From: Torreya grandis
Lineage: Eukaryota; Streptophyta; Pinopsida; Cupressales; Taxaceae
Direction of reading: 5' to 3'
Assembly (NCBI GenBank): GCA_037957365.1
Contig: JARHVA010003638.1
Span: 62,001-126,000 of the forward strand
DNA length: 64,000 bases
Shown: in pieces, positions 45,871 to 56,704 of the stretch
Numbering within the stretch: position 1 is the first letter of the stretch
Layout of the letters: each line of letters begins with the position of its first letter
The notes under the pieces: model-generated
Seen by the model: the letters and a program-made list of their open reading frames with translations, nothing else
What the model was told of the DNA's origin: nothing
Databases searched by the model: none
Program-made: the position numbers and the translations under genes

Positions 45871-46556
45871 ACTTTGCATGAAAATTAATAAATTAAAAAA
45901 TATATATATATTTTTAATACTTTTAAAACTATATGAAAGTAAAACACTTACCTGTATCATGTACAAATAATAATGATGGATAAATAGTATTTTGGAGATG
46001 CACAATAAGATGAATAGTCCACCAAATAGTCTACAATTTTGCCATTCTTCTTGAATTTGCCTACTAAAAGCAATTATAAGTTTAAATTTTGATTGTTGAC
46101 AAAGAAACTTGATTTTTCACTCTACCAAGTCATATTATACCACATAAGGGAGCTTGGAAAAAAAATTAAGCTTTTGATGCTTCAAAGAGACTTTCAAAGG
46201 GTTTGATAGTTAAAATAGTTGTTAAAATAACTTTTAAACACTATAAGCCATCATTGAAATCAATTTAGATATTTTTTTTGAAGTTTTCAAGATCCACAGG
46301 ACATACTTGGGTTGTATAAATGCTATTAATGGAACCCAGAATAAAAAAAATCTTCAAAACTATTTCTTTTGCTCTTGAGTGGTGTTTGGATTAAGATCTA
46401 AGGCTTGAAAATAATGAACCAATCCTCCCAGAGATCAATCAAAAAAATTCCTCTATGTCATACACAGTATTGCAAGAGGCTTAAAATAACTTTAAATTGA
46501 ATAAAATATCAATTATTTCAACTCAATGCAATATGCTTTCCAATTAAATCCATTCA

Positions 46557-46572
46557 CCAGGCTATGAAACCA
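46557..46572 (-). promoter_or_regulatory. Primer-binding site of Copia 2
   Basis: The minus strand reads TGGTTTCATAGCCTGG, a decayed TGGTATCAGAGCC, touching the inner end of the 5' LTR. Confidence 0.75.
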
Positions 46573-46924
46573 TGATATAATTGATAAACCAATATACAAG
46601 ATATAGCTATGAAATTAATAAGCAAAGCATATAAATTAATACTGAGTAATTGACATATTTGAGAGATGATTTCATAATAGAGTAAAACCATGTTTATATT
46701 TGAATATCAAGGGAGGTGACCATTATAAAAATAATGGGTCCATCCATCCTGATATAGGTAATTAATTAAAACACTTGGTAAGTATTAAATAACTAAAATA
46801 ATATTATTTATTTTCACAAGGTTTCCACCTCGTGTTAATGAATGATATATTATTAATTAATTAATTAATTAAAAATGTAAGCTAAGGGTTAATAATTACG
46901 CCCTAGACATTAATTTCTCTAACA
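46573..46924 (-). repeat. 5' LTR of Copia 2
   Basis: Minus strand starts TGTTAGAGAAATTAATG at 46924 and ends at 46573 next to the primer site. Length is 352 bp. The exact AATAA duplication follows at 46925-46929. Confidence 0.87.
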
Positions 46925-46929
46925 AATAA

Positions 46930-47643
46930 AATAAGGATGAATACATACAATCCTACTACTCAAATGAAGATAGAGGAATGAGATGGATCTGAATAACCAC
47001 ATAAATAACCAATCTAAATTGATGAGGATGATGCTCAGGAATAGTAATAGGTGAGTAGGGATGCATAATATACTTATTGTGAAGATTCTAGTTGGAACAC
47101 TTTGACCTATCCTACCATAAATTACAAGGTAACATTCCTTTAAATTTTGGTAAAATGGTTTCCTCACATAATAATCTCGTGTAAGAGCTAGTTCAACACT
47201 CTACCTACATCACAAATATGTAAACAATTTTGGTCTCTATGGAGTCCCTCTTGCTCTTCTCAGTATCCATGAAATAAAAATATAACTAATAATACCAATA
47301 TTCAAAATTTTAAGAGGACTTACTATTGCAACATGGGATACTAACATTATTTTCAACATCTTGGTCTCCATCGATTTTTGTCTATTTGTTGATTGTTTTG
47401 GGCAATTACTATGAGAGTCAAGTAGAAGGAAGGAGAAACATCTGCCATTTTTAATAACCTACATTAGTCAAGAAATATTAATAAAAGGATACATTAAAAA
47501 AATTATTTTAATAATCTTTAAGGTGAGCGTCACATATTGAAAAAAGTTAGTTAGTATCAATGAGAAACTTATGTTGATTACTCAAAGTACATAGCTTGAA
47601 CTTAAACAATAGAATAAAATATAATGAACGAGAAATAATTATA
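46930..47643. other. AT-rich stretch without recognised features
   Basis: Outside Copia 2 and upstream of the PPR pseudogene. The minus-strand open frame at 46919-47167 is hydrophobic and matches no family I know. It could hold the lost 5' part of the PPR gene, but no repeat motif was found. Confidence 0.4.
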
Positions 47644-48170
47644 ATGGAAACATGGTCAATAGTTTCATGGTATGCAATGATGGTAGGATATGAAAAAATT
47701 GGATCTTATTAATAAATCCTTGTATTCACTTTCAGTAAATGTAATTGGCAGATATAAAGTCAATCTCCATGACCAGTGTCAGTATCCTCATATTGCTGCC
47801 AAAATTCAAGAATTTAGAATTGTGTATGGAAATCCATCAAATCATATTGAATTATATTAGGTAAACGTGTATCAAAAATGTATAAGCATTCATCTTACAT
47901 GTGAAGTGTTTGAAAATTTTCCTAAGCAATATTTCACCTCACGGAATGAAGTCAATGTATAAGTTATGAAAAAAATCATGTTTGATTGAGTAGGCCTTGG
48001 ATTTTTTAAATAAAATGCATTTAGTAGGTGTAAATTTAAATGCCACAACCTTTTCCAACATCCTCTTTTCCCATGCCAAAAATGGATAGTTATAGTACTA
48101 GAAGTTGGATAAAATTGTTTGAAAAAATGCCTTAGAAAAATTTGGTAGGGTGTTTCCATCACTCAATAAA
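47644..48170 (+). pseudogene. Pentatricopeptide-repeat (PPR) protein pseudogene fragment
   Basis: Three pieces in consecutive order match PPR repeats of the PLS type. METWSIVSWYAMMVGYEKIG begins at 47644 (family VVSWNAMI.GY...G). SVSILILLPKFKNLELCMEI then HQIILNYI runs from 47772 (family T..SVL.AC....L..G..IH). Then, from 47946, IE.ALDFLNKMHLVGVNLNATTF, followed by SNILFSHAKNG, forms a near complete repeat. LFEKMP lies near 48120. PPR proteins bind organelle RNA and guide editing or processing. Stops and frame changes between pieces show it is dead. It is the only host-gene-like sequence in the window. Confidence 0.65.
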
Positions 48171-49528
48171 ATTCATTACTAGATAACACCACTAGAATTT
48201 AAGGATGAGTGTAAATATTTTCAATGTTTGATTGGGTTATAGGTCAAACATATAATATGTTAGTTTTTAGAGGGCTTCCAATTGCTCTTCAGAGAATCAA
48301 TATCATGGAAACACTTTATTGTGCAATTTTGATGGATGAAACCACAAATGCTCCCATTGTTAAGATAGACCTTGAGAACTTTCTAGTGTTATGTTGGTAT
48401 TGGGACTCTAATGATGTAGGTTCTAAATATATATTTGTTCTTCCTTATAAATATATCTTGATTTTGTTTAGTCTCTATCTATAATATATACTCACGAAAT
48501 CTCTTGGGAAAGAGTTTGGTTTAGAAGGAAACCATGTCAACCATGGCCTAGATATATATGGAAATAAAGGAAGCATAGATTATAACACCTATATTAATCA
48601 AATTAGAGATGATTCCATAACTTATTTGTCACTTTTATCATGGTTATTTATGATAGATCACTAGTTCATGAATGAGAAATTGAAACAGGTGTTACTTGTG
48701 GAAATTACCTCTTTGGCATGTTGTAGAGGAAATATTCACCCAATAATATCTACTATGTTTATGAGTTCTTAAACCTTAGCTTGCAGTGATGAGGTGAGAA
48801 GCTACATAATTTTTCAATTATATCTAAATCATGAGATCAACCAGAAAAAATAAATAATAAAGAGTGTCCAAAGTGTTTTATGTCCTATAACCTTGAAAAA
48901 TCTTACAAAGGATACTAAAGTGTGTTATAATCGAAATCTATTGAGCATTATTATAGATCAAGACTAGAATTCAAATGATGATGTCTTCCTAAATAAGATT
49001 GAGATAATAAAGAAGGATTTAATCCTATGACAAAATGGATCTTGGGTATAGAAAGGATCAACATCTTCAAGATTATGTGTCAAGAATGTGATTAAAGAGT
49101 TATGAAGATGATTGACATTGAAGATTAGTGTGATAAATAAAGCAGGGTTTTAGGAAATTGGTAGAGAGAGATGGAATTATTTTCAATTATTCCTTTTCAA
49201 TAATGTTTAATATTTATTACTTCTTATCCAAATTCACTTGATGAACTCATGGGACAGTATTCAATACTTTAGTTGAATGAAAACAACTAGAAAAAGTATG
49301 CATATTAAATTTCCAAATTTAGATAAATTATCTTGGGAAATAAATCAAAAATTTGGTTCTAGTAGTCCAAATGATGGTGGTATTAGGAGTGATATTGAAA
49401 TTGATGCCAATTCTAATAGACAAGTTTGAACTTTGAAATTTAATGGATAAGACAATGGTTAAAAAATGAGTTTTAGGATTCTTTTACATTCTATCAAGGA
49501 ATATGGTCCCATAGTCAAAGTCAATTAT
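48171..49528. other. Unrecognised stretch with one 86-aa open frame
   Basis: The plus-strand frame at 48224-48484 follows the PPR fragment closely but shows no PPR periodicity. I do not recognise it. The rest is AT-rich with scattered short frames. Confidence 0.35.
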
Positions 49529-50728
49529 TGTAGTGAAATTTTGTCATTAAAATATCACTACCCATTTGAGTTAATTTTTGTTTATATTAGTAGTTCTACT
49601 TTCTGTAATTCTCTGTTTGACTCTATGATCGAATGTATAAGACAAAGATACAAGCAAATATGTATGGAACAAATTTTGAAGATGATGTTCATGGGTATAA
49701 TCAAGAAATTATATTACTTAATAGTAATAAATTATATTATTTTATAATTAAATAATTTTATTTCAATCCATAAAATAGTGTCAAGAAATAATGCCAAAGA
49801 AGAGTGTCAAGTGGATTTGATGTCTATTTGAAAGAGCATGTCAAAATCAAGTTATGTATTTGGATTAATTGCTTAAATTAATTCTTTTTAGAATATTTTT
49901 TATTAAATGTAAATTCATAATTGCATTCATGTTTTTAAAATTCCTATATAATAAAAATAAAATATGGAAAAACTATAGTTAGAAGCTCTAAGTGGAGTTA
50001 GTGCAAAAGATGGGTTTCTAACTTCCTTTGTGGGTGTAATTTTGTAAAAAAGAGTTAATTAAATATTATCAAATGGTTATTACTTCTTTCATATCTTGGA
50101 TAAGGGCTAGTTATAGCTTTGTGTTTTCTATGTGCTTTTACAAATTTGATTAATGGAATACAAACAAATACGTGAGATCACTCTTTGGCTTTGTGGGTTC
50201 TTAATGTTATTACTTTATAAAGTTTTTATTTTTATTTGTAGATATAAAATCCATTAAATTATTCACTTTCATGGTTGTGTGCAACTCAAGGTATTTATAA
50301 ACTCTATGTTGAAACCCCTATGGATGGGCTTGTACCAAGTGCACCTAGATTAATTTATTTGGAGACTTTGTGCTTCCATGCAAGCCTTTTGTTCCCATTA
50401 CATCTATTTCTCCTACTTTCATTTTCATGTGAGAGGAATAATTTCTATTCATTAAATATCTAAATCTGAATTATTCAAGTAGTCTTCTATGTTTATTATG
50501 TCATGAGTTTCTTGCCTTCACCTCCATTCTTCATCCATTTTTAGCCTTTTCCATTTCCCTTTTCCTTCCTTGTTGTGATTTCTAGTTAAAATTATTCAAA
50601 AACTCCATATCCTATGAGGGAGGTTACTTATCAAACATAAAGGAAAATGACCTCTTTAATGGTGATTTATCCAATATTTCAAAAAACATAGCATTGACCT
50701 TTGGTCAAGTCAATAAAATAAACAAAAA
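49529..50728 (+). repeat. Dispersed 1.2-kb repeat, copy 2
   Basis: Partner of 35846-37055, starting TGTAGTGAAATTTTG and ending AATAAAATAAACAAAAA in both. The region matching the primer-site-like motif of copy 1 reads ATAGCATTGACCTTTGG here. Since similarity runs past that motif in both, these look more like two separate insertions than an LTR pair. Confidence 0.65.
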
Positions 50729-51043
50729 ATAATCATTCCAGATTTTTTTTTCCAACACCACATCTTGCACTAGTTTAACATCACACACAAAAATTATATG
50801 AAAAAACAAAAATGAAATTGACCTAATTGATGGTGCAAATTACTCTTAATGTAGTAGTTTCTCCCTAGGTGGAGATGTAACTAGATATATTTTAGGCCTT
50901 TTCTTGGTATAAGATGTAATGATGCCATGCAAGTCCTTCAAGTAGAAATAAATACTTTTCAAGTGTGTTTAGACTTGAAATGAAATTGAAACTTCTGATG
51001 CTTAATGTGATGATTGACATTAGAATGTGCATAGACCATTTTT

Positions 51044-51048
51044 ATATA
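51044..51048. repeat. Possible target-site duplication (left) of the 51-57 kb element
   Basis: ATATA, matching 56700-56704. Weak evidence because the flanks are AT-rich. Confidence 0.4.
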
Positions 51049-52406
51049 TGTAGACACATATATTTGGTCATAGGTACTTGAAAATGCTAATTATTAATAA
51101 ATTACAAACCACATGACTTGAAAATAATTACATAAATCTTACTCACCATTCCTCTAATTTATTTATCTATATGCAATTTTGATCCTTTGTTTACCATCAT
51201 TACTAAAAATAAATGTCATTGTCAAATGCTCAAGGTGTTTAAAATAACCTTCAAACTATCCCTTGAAAATGATATTTATCCTTAATCCTTGTGGACAAGT
51301 CCATGTTAATTAGACAGGAGCAAAATACACCCATGTCCACTTAGGCTAGTCACATCCTGCTCTAAATAATGACTAGTTTCCAAAATCCATGACATCCATT
51401 TGGGTCTTCCCTAAAATTTCACATGGTCATAAATGTCAAGATTCACTCATTATCCTAACTTAATATTCACTTGGTTCAATAATTTACACTTATTCACATT
51501 AAAAAAAAATTCCCTATTCTAATTTTCAAATAAAAGATCACTTACAAGGATCATCCATAAGACAAGTCAAGATCCCTTCAAAACAAGTCAAGAAATATCA
51601 TTTTCAAGTATTAAAACTATTTTCTAGTTACAGACATATAATCAAAGGATCAAAATTGAATATTCACTTTAGGTAGGAGAACTATGTGGGCTTGATTTCC
51701 CTCCTTGAAGTATTGCATATTTAGATAAAAATCAATCATTGAAGGGGTGATTAAGGTCCTCTCAGCTCATTACATTCCCCTATTTTTCTTTTAAGTTTTA
51801 AATGTATCAAATTACACTAAGGGTTTCAAATATGAGAATACAAACAACACTTTCTATGCAAAAAAACATAAATATGATATCTTAGATTATTTGACATTCA
51901 CAGGGGAAGTAAGCAAATCAATTTTTTTGTACAGTTGACCAAGATAAGTCTATAGTTAATAGACTATAACCCACAACACTATTATTCACTTACTATGCTT
52001 GTGCTCAAAAATATATTCTACTTCTACCCCTGATCTACCATATCCAAAAAAATTATTTCTCTATTTTTTTTGTCACCTATCAGTCAACTAAGAAAAGTCC
52101 ACAGTCAAAGAACTCAAATGCACGGTGTTATTGTCTACTTGTAGCAAACCTATCCAAATTTTCTCTTTGATCTTGTTCCTAATGAAACTTCATCGTCACC
52201 TCTTCTATTAATTTTCACTATCTCATATCTTATAAATTCAACATAGATATGTGTGTAAACTAAATATATCTCTTCTTAGTACTTTCAAAAAATTAATAGT
52301 TTTTTATATTTAACATTTTATCAAAATCAAAATTGTTGATATTCTCTAGTTTTACACCTGTAATCACATATAATTTATTTTTTTTAATAAAAAATAGGGT
52401 AAAACA
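51049..52406 (+). repeat. Left LTR of the 51-57 kb element
   Basis: Begins TGTAGACACATATATTTGGTC and ends GGGTAAAACA. It matches the right LTR along its length, for example CATGACTTG near the start and TATTCTCTAGTTTTACACCT near the end. Confidence 0.8.
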
Positions 52407-55309
52407 TATTGGATCCATTGATTTTCATACAATGCTTTGGCCAAAAACACGTTCAGTTACATTTAAAATTGACCTTACCTTGGATCAATACAATGCCAAT
52501 TTGTGAAAATCATGGTTGATAGAAATGGGGGAACATTTAGGATAAGTTATAACTTTGTCACATTTGAGCATGAAGTTACAATGGAAAAAATTTCAATAAA
52601 AGATGAGTCCAATAAGTAAGAGAAATAAAATTGAAAAACCTAATTAGCTATTATTCTAGCAAAGATGGATACTACAATCAAATTATAAGCATATGATACA
52701 ACACATTCAAAATAAAAAAATACATCAACACTTTAAATAACACTCAATGGTGTATTTGAATTCATATATACATATATAAACAATAAATATAGAAAAAAAT
52801 CATAATTACAAGAGCAAGAAAATGATTATGATCATACTTACAATTACATAAAAGAGTGTTGCAACACTCTTAATAACACAAGACACACACAATAACATCC
52901 CATCCCCATTTTTTATCTAACAAAAAATTCATAAGTGATTACATATTTTATAAAGGAGCTCAATGGGAACATCTTGTGTATTAAGTTATTGATTAAAGCT
53001 ACCATACTTTACACTATGCATAGCCTCTTTGTATTTATTTATCATGTTCTCTTTTCCCATTCTTCTACTTCTCAACTTTGTCTCATCTTGTCTTTGAAAA
53101 TTTTCAAAACCCCAAAAATAAAATTTAAAAAAAAATGTTTCAAAAAATCAAATATTTTAAAAATAAAAAACATTCAAAATATTTTCAAAAACTCAAAAAT
53201 CAAGACCTGAGCATGACATGAGATGTTATTTTAATTCCTTGTATATGTTATTTATCACATATTTAGGAGATATCATATTATTTTTATATACACACATGCA
53301 TTACATGAGGTATATGAGTGTGATGTAGGACATATATTGTATATACATTCATAGATTTTAAATTCTCTTCTACCTAGTGGCCATGCCTATGTTATGGGCA
53401 TCTTCTTCTACAGGTTACAATATAACATGTTGTATCCATATATGACCTCAAATGTAATGTTCAGGTACATATATTACAAGTGTCTTGATAATCACTCATA
53501 TTTTACATTATGCTACAGTAATATGCAATTTTGATAATAATATGACATGGATACATATGGATGAAATAAACTAGTTTTACTTGTTCTATGCTCCTTCAAT
53601 GTTGTTTACTATTTTGAATGATAGGCTAGATATTTTTTCTCATTGTGTGTGGTACTTGTCCCTTGCGTATGAAGCTTTATTGAACATATCTATGATACTT
53701 TTGTTTGATATTACAACATTTAAACATGTCAATTACTTATGGTCCTTGGTCTTGTATGTGCAATATTTACTTCTATGGCATTTGAACATGTCCTTTGTAT
53801 GTGGCCCTTGGCCTCATTTTATGACATTGTGTGTTGTGCTTACGTGTGTTTTGATATTTATTAAGTGGTGTCATGATACATACATGCACTATTATTGCAT
53901 AGTCTATTTTAAACATAATTACTTTACTACATGTTTCATGACTAAATTTATCTAGACATGACACTTGTGTGCCTCAAATTCAATATGTTAAATGCAATCT
54001 TTAAATTAAAAATTACAATTTTAAAATTACATACTCTCCAACATGATGAAATAATAATATATGATCATATTTTTATTAGTTAACTCTTTTTTTGAGATGA
54101 GTGACTTGTAAGTTACATCTCTCATCTCAAAATGAAGGCATCATAGTGGGCTCGTCTTAAAGATCCAAAACCTCCATGAATATATTTGGGATAAAATATG
54201 AGTTCAAAGATACATAATATCGATTTACAAAATATAGAGTATAGGGTTTCAAGGACTCAAAGTAATTCAAAATTAAATGTTATAATAGAGTACATGTTTT
54301 CAAATATTCAAAGAGATTCAAAAATTTGATATATATGAAAAATATTGAAAAATTTATATATATAATGATGGAATATGACATGCATATACACTCACTTCTA
54401 AAAGTCTCAAAGTAAAAAATCATACACACTTGAATGCATATCCATGGCTATATGTAAAACAAGTACAAGATCAAAGTAACAGGTTATAAATATAATTACA
54501 CTTGAGCATATGGATGTATAGAATTTTATATCATTGTAAAAATTTAGGGGACATTATACTCATTCAAGTTAATACTTATTTAAAGTTGTAAAATAAAAAA
54601 TTTCAAAGTTTCAAAATGCAAAGTTAAAAATTCAAATTTAAATTGTTCAAAGTTCAAAATTATAAACTCAAAGTAAAAATATTCATTTCAAAGGAAAATT
54701 TGTGAGCAATGTGTTCATGATGGGAGCATTAATATTCTTCAATCTCTTTTGATCATGAAAGTATAATATATATCCATTTACAGTGGCATGATTAGAATCT
54801 ATGCAAGTTATGTATGTTTGAGTCTAGTAAGACTCAACAACCTTGGCATCACTTTTAACAAACCTATCATGGTTCAACCTTTTTGAATTAGTACATTGGG
54901 TATTATTCCCTTTTCATGAGGGTTTGAATAATGCATCTTTACAAATCAATATCTCGATTAGCTATTTAAAATTGGGACTTGATCACTCTCAATTAACCAT
55001 TGGTCCAAATTTTCCAAAAGTACTTCAACAAGGGGGCCTAGTTCTTAATAATCAATTATAGGTTACATGGAATTTTAGTTTATCCTACATATAGGTGTAC
55101 TCTTTCCTTTATCTCTTTTCAAAAATTTCAATTTTCAAAGTTCAAGATTTTTCAAATTTCAAAATTTAAAAAAAATAATAATTCATGAGTTGTTGTAGGG
55201 TTCAATAAATCGAGTGTTATACATAATTGAATTATCTAATCAAATTCTAAGTGTGTTTTACACATCCACATTCAATTATTTATCCTTTACTCTATCAATT
55301 TCATTACTA
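52407..55309 (+). other. Internal region of the 51-57 kb element
   Basis: 2.9 kb without recognised domains. The open frames at 52935, 53581 and 54843 (91, 124 and 72 aa) are hydrophobic or low-complexity and match nothing known to me. CAAAATTTCAAA-like words cluster at 53100-53210, 54590-54700 and 55115-55180. Confidence 0.5.
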
Positions 55310-55326
55310 AAATAAAAGAGGGTAAA
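55310..55326 (+). promoter_or_regulatory. Polypurine tract of the 51-57 kb element
   Basis: AAATAAAAGAGGGTAAA directly before the TGTAGACA of the right LTR. Confidence 0.7.
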
Positions 55327-56699
55327 TGTAGACATATAAATTTGGTCAAGGTACTTGACAATGATAATTATTAACAAATTTCAAACCACATGACTTGTGC
55401 ATAATTACATGACTCTTATTCACCATTCATCTAATCCATTTGTCCATATAAATTTCAATGCCAAATTCTTAAACTACTTAAAATCAGCTTCAAAATGTCC
55501 CTTGCAAAGGAAAGTTATCTTTGATCCTTCAGGACAAGCCCATGATAAGTAGACAAGAGTGCAGTCAACCCTATCCACTTAGGTTGACTGCATCGTACAC
55601 CAAATAATGACTAGTTTCTAAAATTCAAAACATCCTTTTGGGTCTTCCCTCATATTTTACATGGTCAACTAAAGGAAATTATCAAAATTTTCACCTATAA
55701 ATAAATTTTAAGAGTCACTCATTATTCTCACTTTATATTCACTTGGTTCAATATTTTACACTTATACACATTTAGAACATCTACAATGTTATTTTTAAAT
55801 TCAAGACCAATCACAAGTAGTAGCCATAAGCCTAATCAAAATACCTTCAAATCAAGTTGTCAATTATTAAATCCATTTTTTGGTTGCATAAATATAGTCA
55901 AAGGATCACAATTTCACATTCAATCTAGGTGGGTGAACTATGTGGGCTTGATTTCCTTCCTTAGAGTATTAGATACATAGGAAATAATCAATCATAAAAG
56001 GGGTGATTGAGGTTAGTTTAACTCATTACATTCCCATATTTTTCTTGTAGGTTTTTAAGCTATCAAAATGCCCTAAGTGTTTCAAATACAAGAAAAGGAA
56101 AACAAGAAATTATGTACTACAAAAACCTAAGTGTAATATCTTATATTTTTTAGCATTAATAGATGCAATAGGCATAGTGATCAATTTTTAAGCACAGTCA
56201 ACCAATAAAACTCTATATTCAATGGACTAGAATGCACTAAAATGTTTTCCAATTACTACACTTGCATCTATAAATATCTATTTATTCCTTTAATATGCCA
56301 TTTCCATAATTTTTTTCTCTATATTTTTATATTGTCCCCCATCATAATCAATTGGGACAAGTCTATGGTTAATGGATTGCAACACATTGTGTTGTTTTTC
56401 CCTTCTAGTGAACCCAACTAGACTATGTATTTGATCATATTCTTTTTCTTTAACCTACATCATCACCTCTTCTTTTGATTTTCACTATCTAATATCTAAA
56501 ATAATCAACAAATATCTGTGTGAAAGCTAAGTATACCTCTTCTTAGTAATTTCTAAAAATAACAATTTTCTATATTTAGCATTTTTTTCAAAATCAAAAT
56601 AATTGATTATTGTAAAACTTTAACATTATGATATTCTCTAGTTTTACACCTATAATCAATTACAATTTATTTGTGTTTTATCAAATATAAGATAAAATA
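55327..56699 (+). repeat. Right LTR of the 51-57 kb element
   Basis: 1373 bp, beginning TGTAGACATATAAATTTGGTC. It ends GATAAAATA, where the left copy has the expected terminal CA. Followed by ATATA. Confidence 0.78.
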
Positions 56700-56704
56700 A
56701 TATA

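Larger units (their letters stand above)
39003..46924 (-). mobile_element. Ty1/Copia retrotransposon 2, structurally complete, with nested insertion
   Basis: LTRs at 39003-39533 (3') and 46573-46924 (5') both start TG and end CA and are flanked by an exact AATAA duplication. The minus strand has a primer site, gag, zinc knuckle, protease, GAG-pre-integrase, integrase (split by a solo LTR at 41320-44178), and RNase H followed by a GGGGGAG polypurine tract. The RT region is not recognisable; ~1 kb of unrelated-looking sequence sits where it should be. LTR copies differ at about one base in seven by eye, and the 3' LTR has ~170 bp not present in the 5' LTR. Confidence 0.88.
51049..56699 (+). mobile_element. 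Non-coding LTR retrotransposon (Gypsy-like ends)
   Basis: LTRs at 51049-52406 and 55327-56699 start TGTAGACA and flank 2.9 kb. The right LTR is preceded by a polypurine tract (AAAATAAAAGAGGGTAAA). The LTR start and tract resemble those of the Gypsy at 4745-4760, so a Gypsy relationship is likely. No gag, protease, RT, RNase H or integrase motif was found inside, so this is a LARD- or TRIM-like non-autonomous element or one decayed past recognition. Confidence 0.75.

Noticed and set aside
48224..48484. Continuation of the PPR pseudogene
   Set aside because: The frame is open for 86 aa but shows no PPR periodicity or conserved residues.
35839..50728. One large LTR element using the 1.2-kb repeats as its LTRs
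   Set aside because: The shared part extends past a primer-site-like motif, no matching target duplication was found, and the interior holds a PPR pseudogene and an independent Copia element.
53581..53955. 124-aa hydrophobic open frame as a membrane protein
   Set aside because: It lies inside a non-coding LTR element, with words repeated within it (TTTGAACATGTC, CCTTGG), and has no start context or family match.
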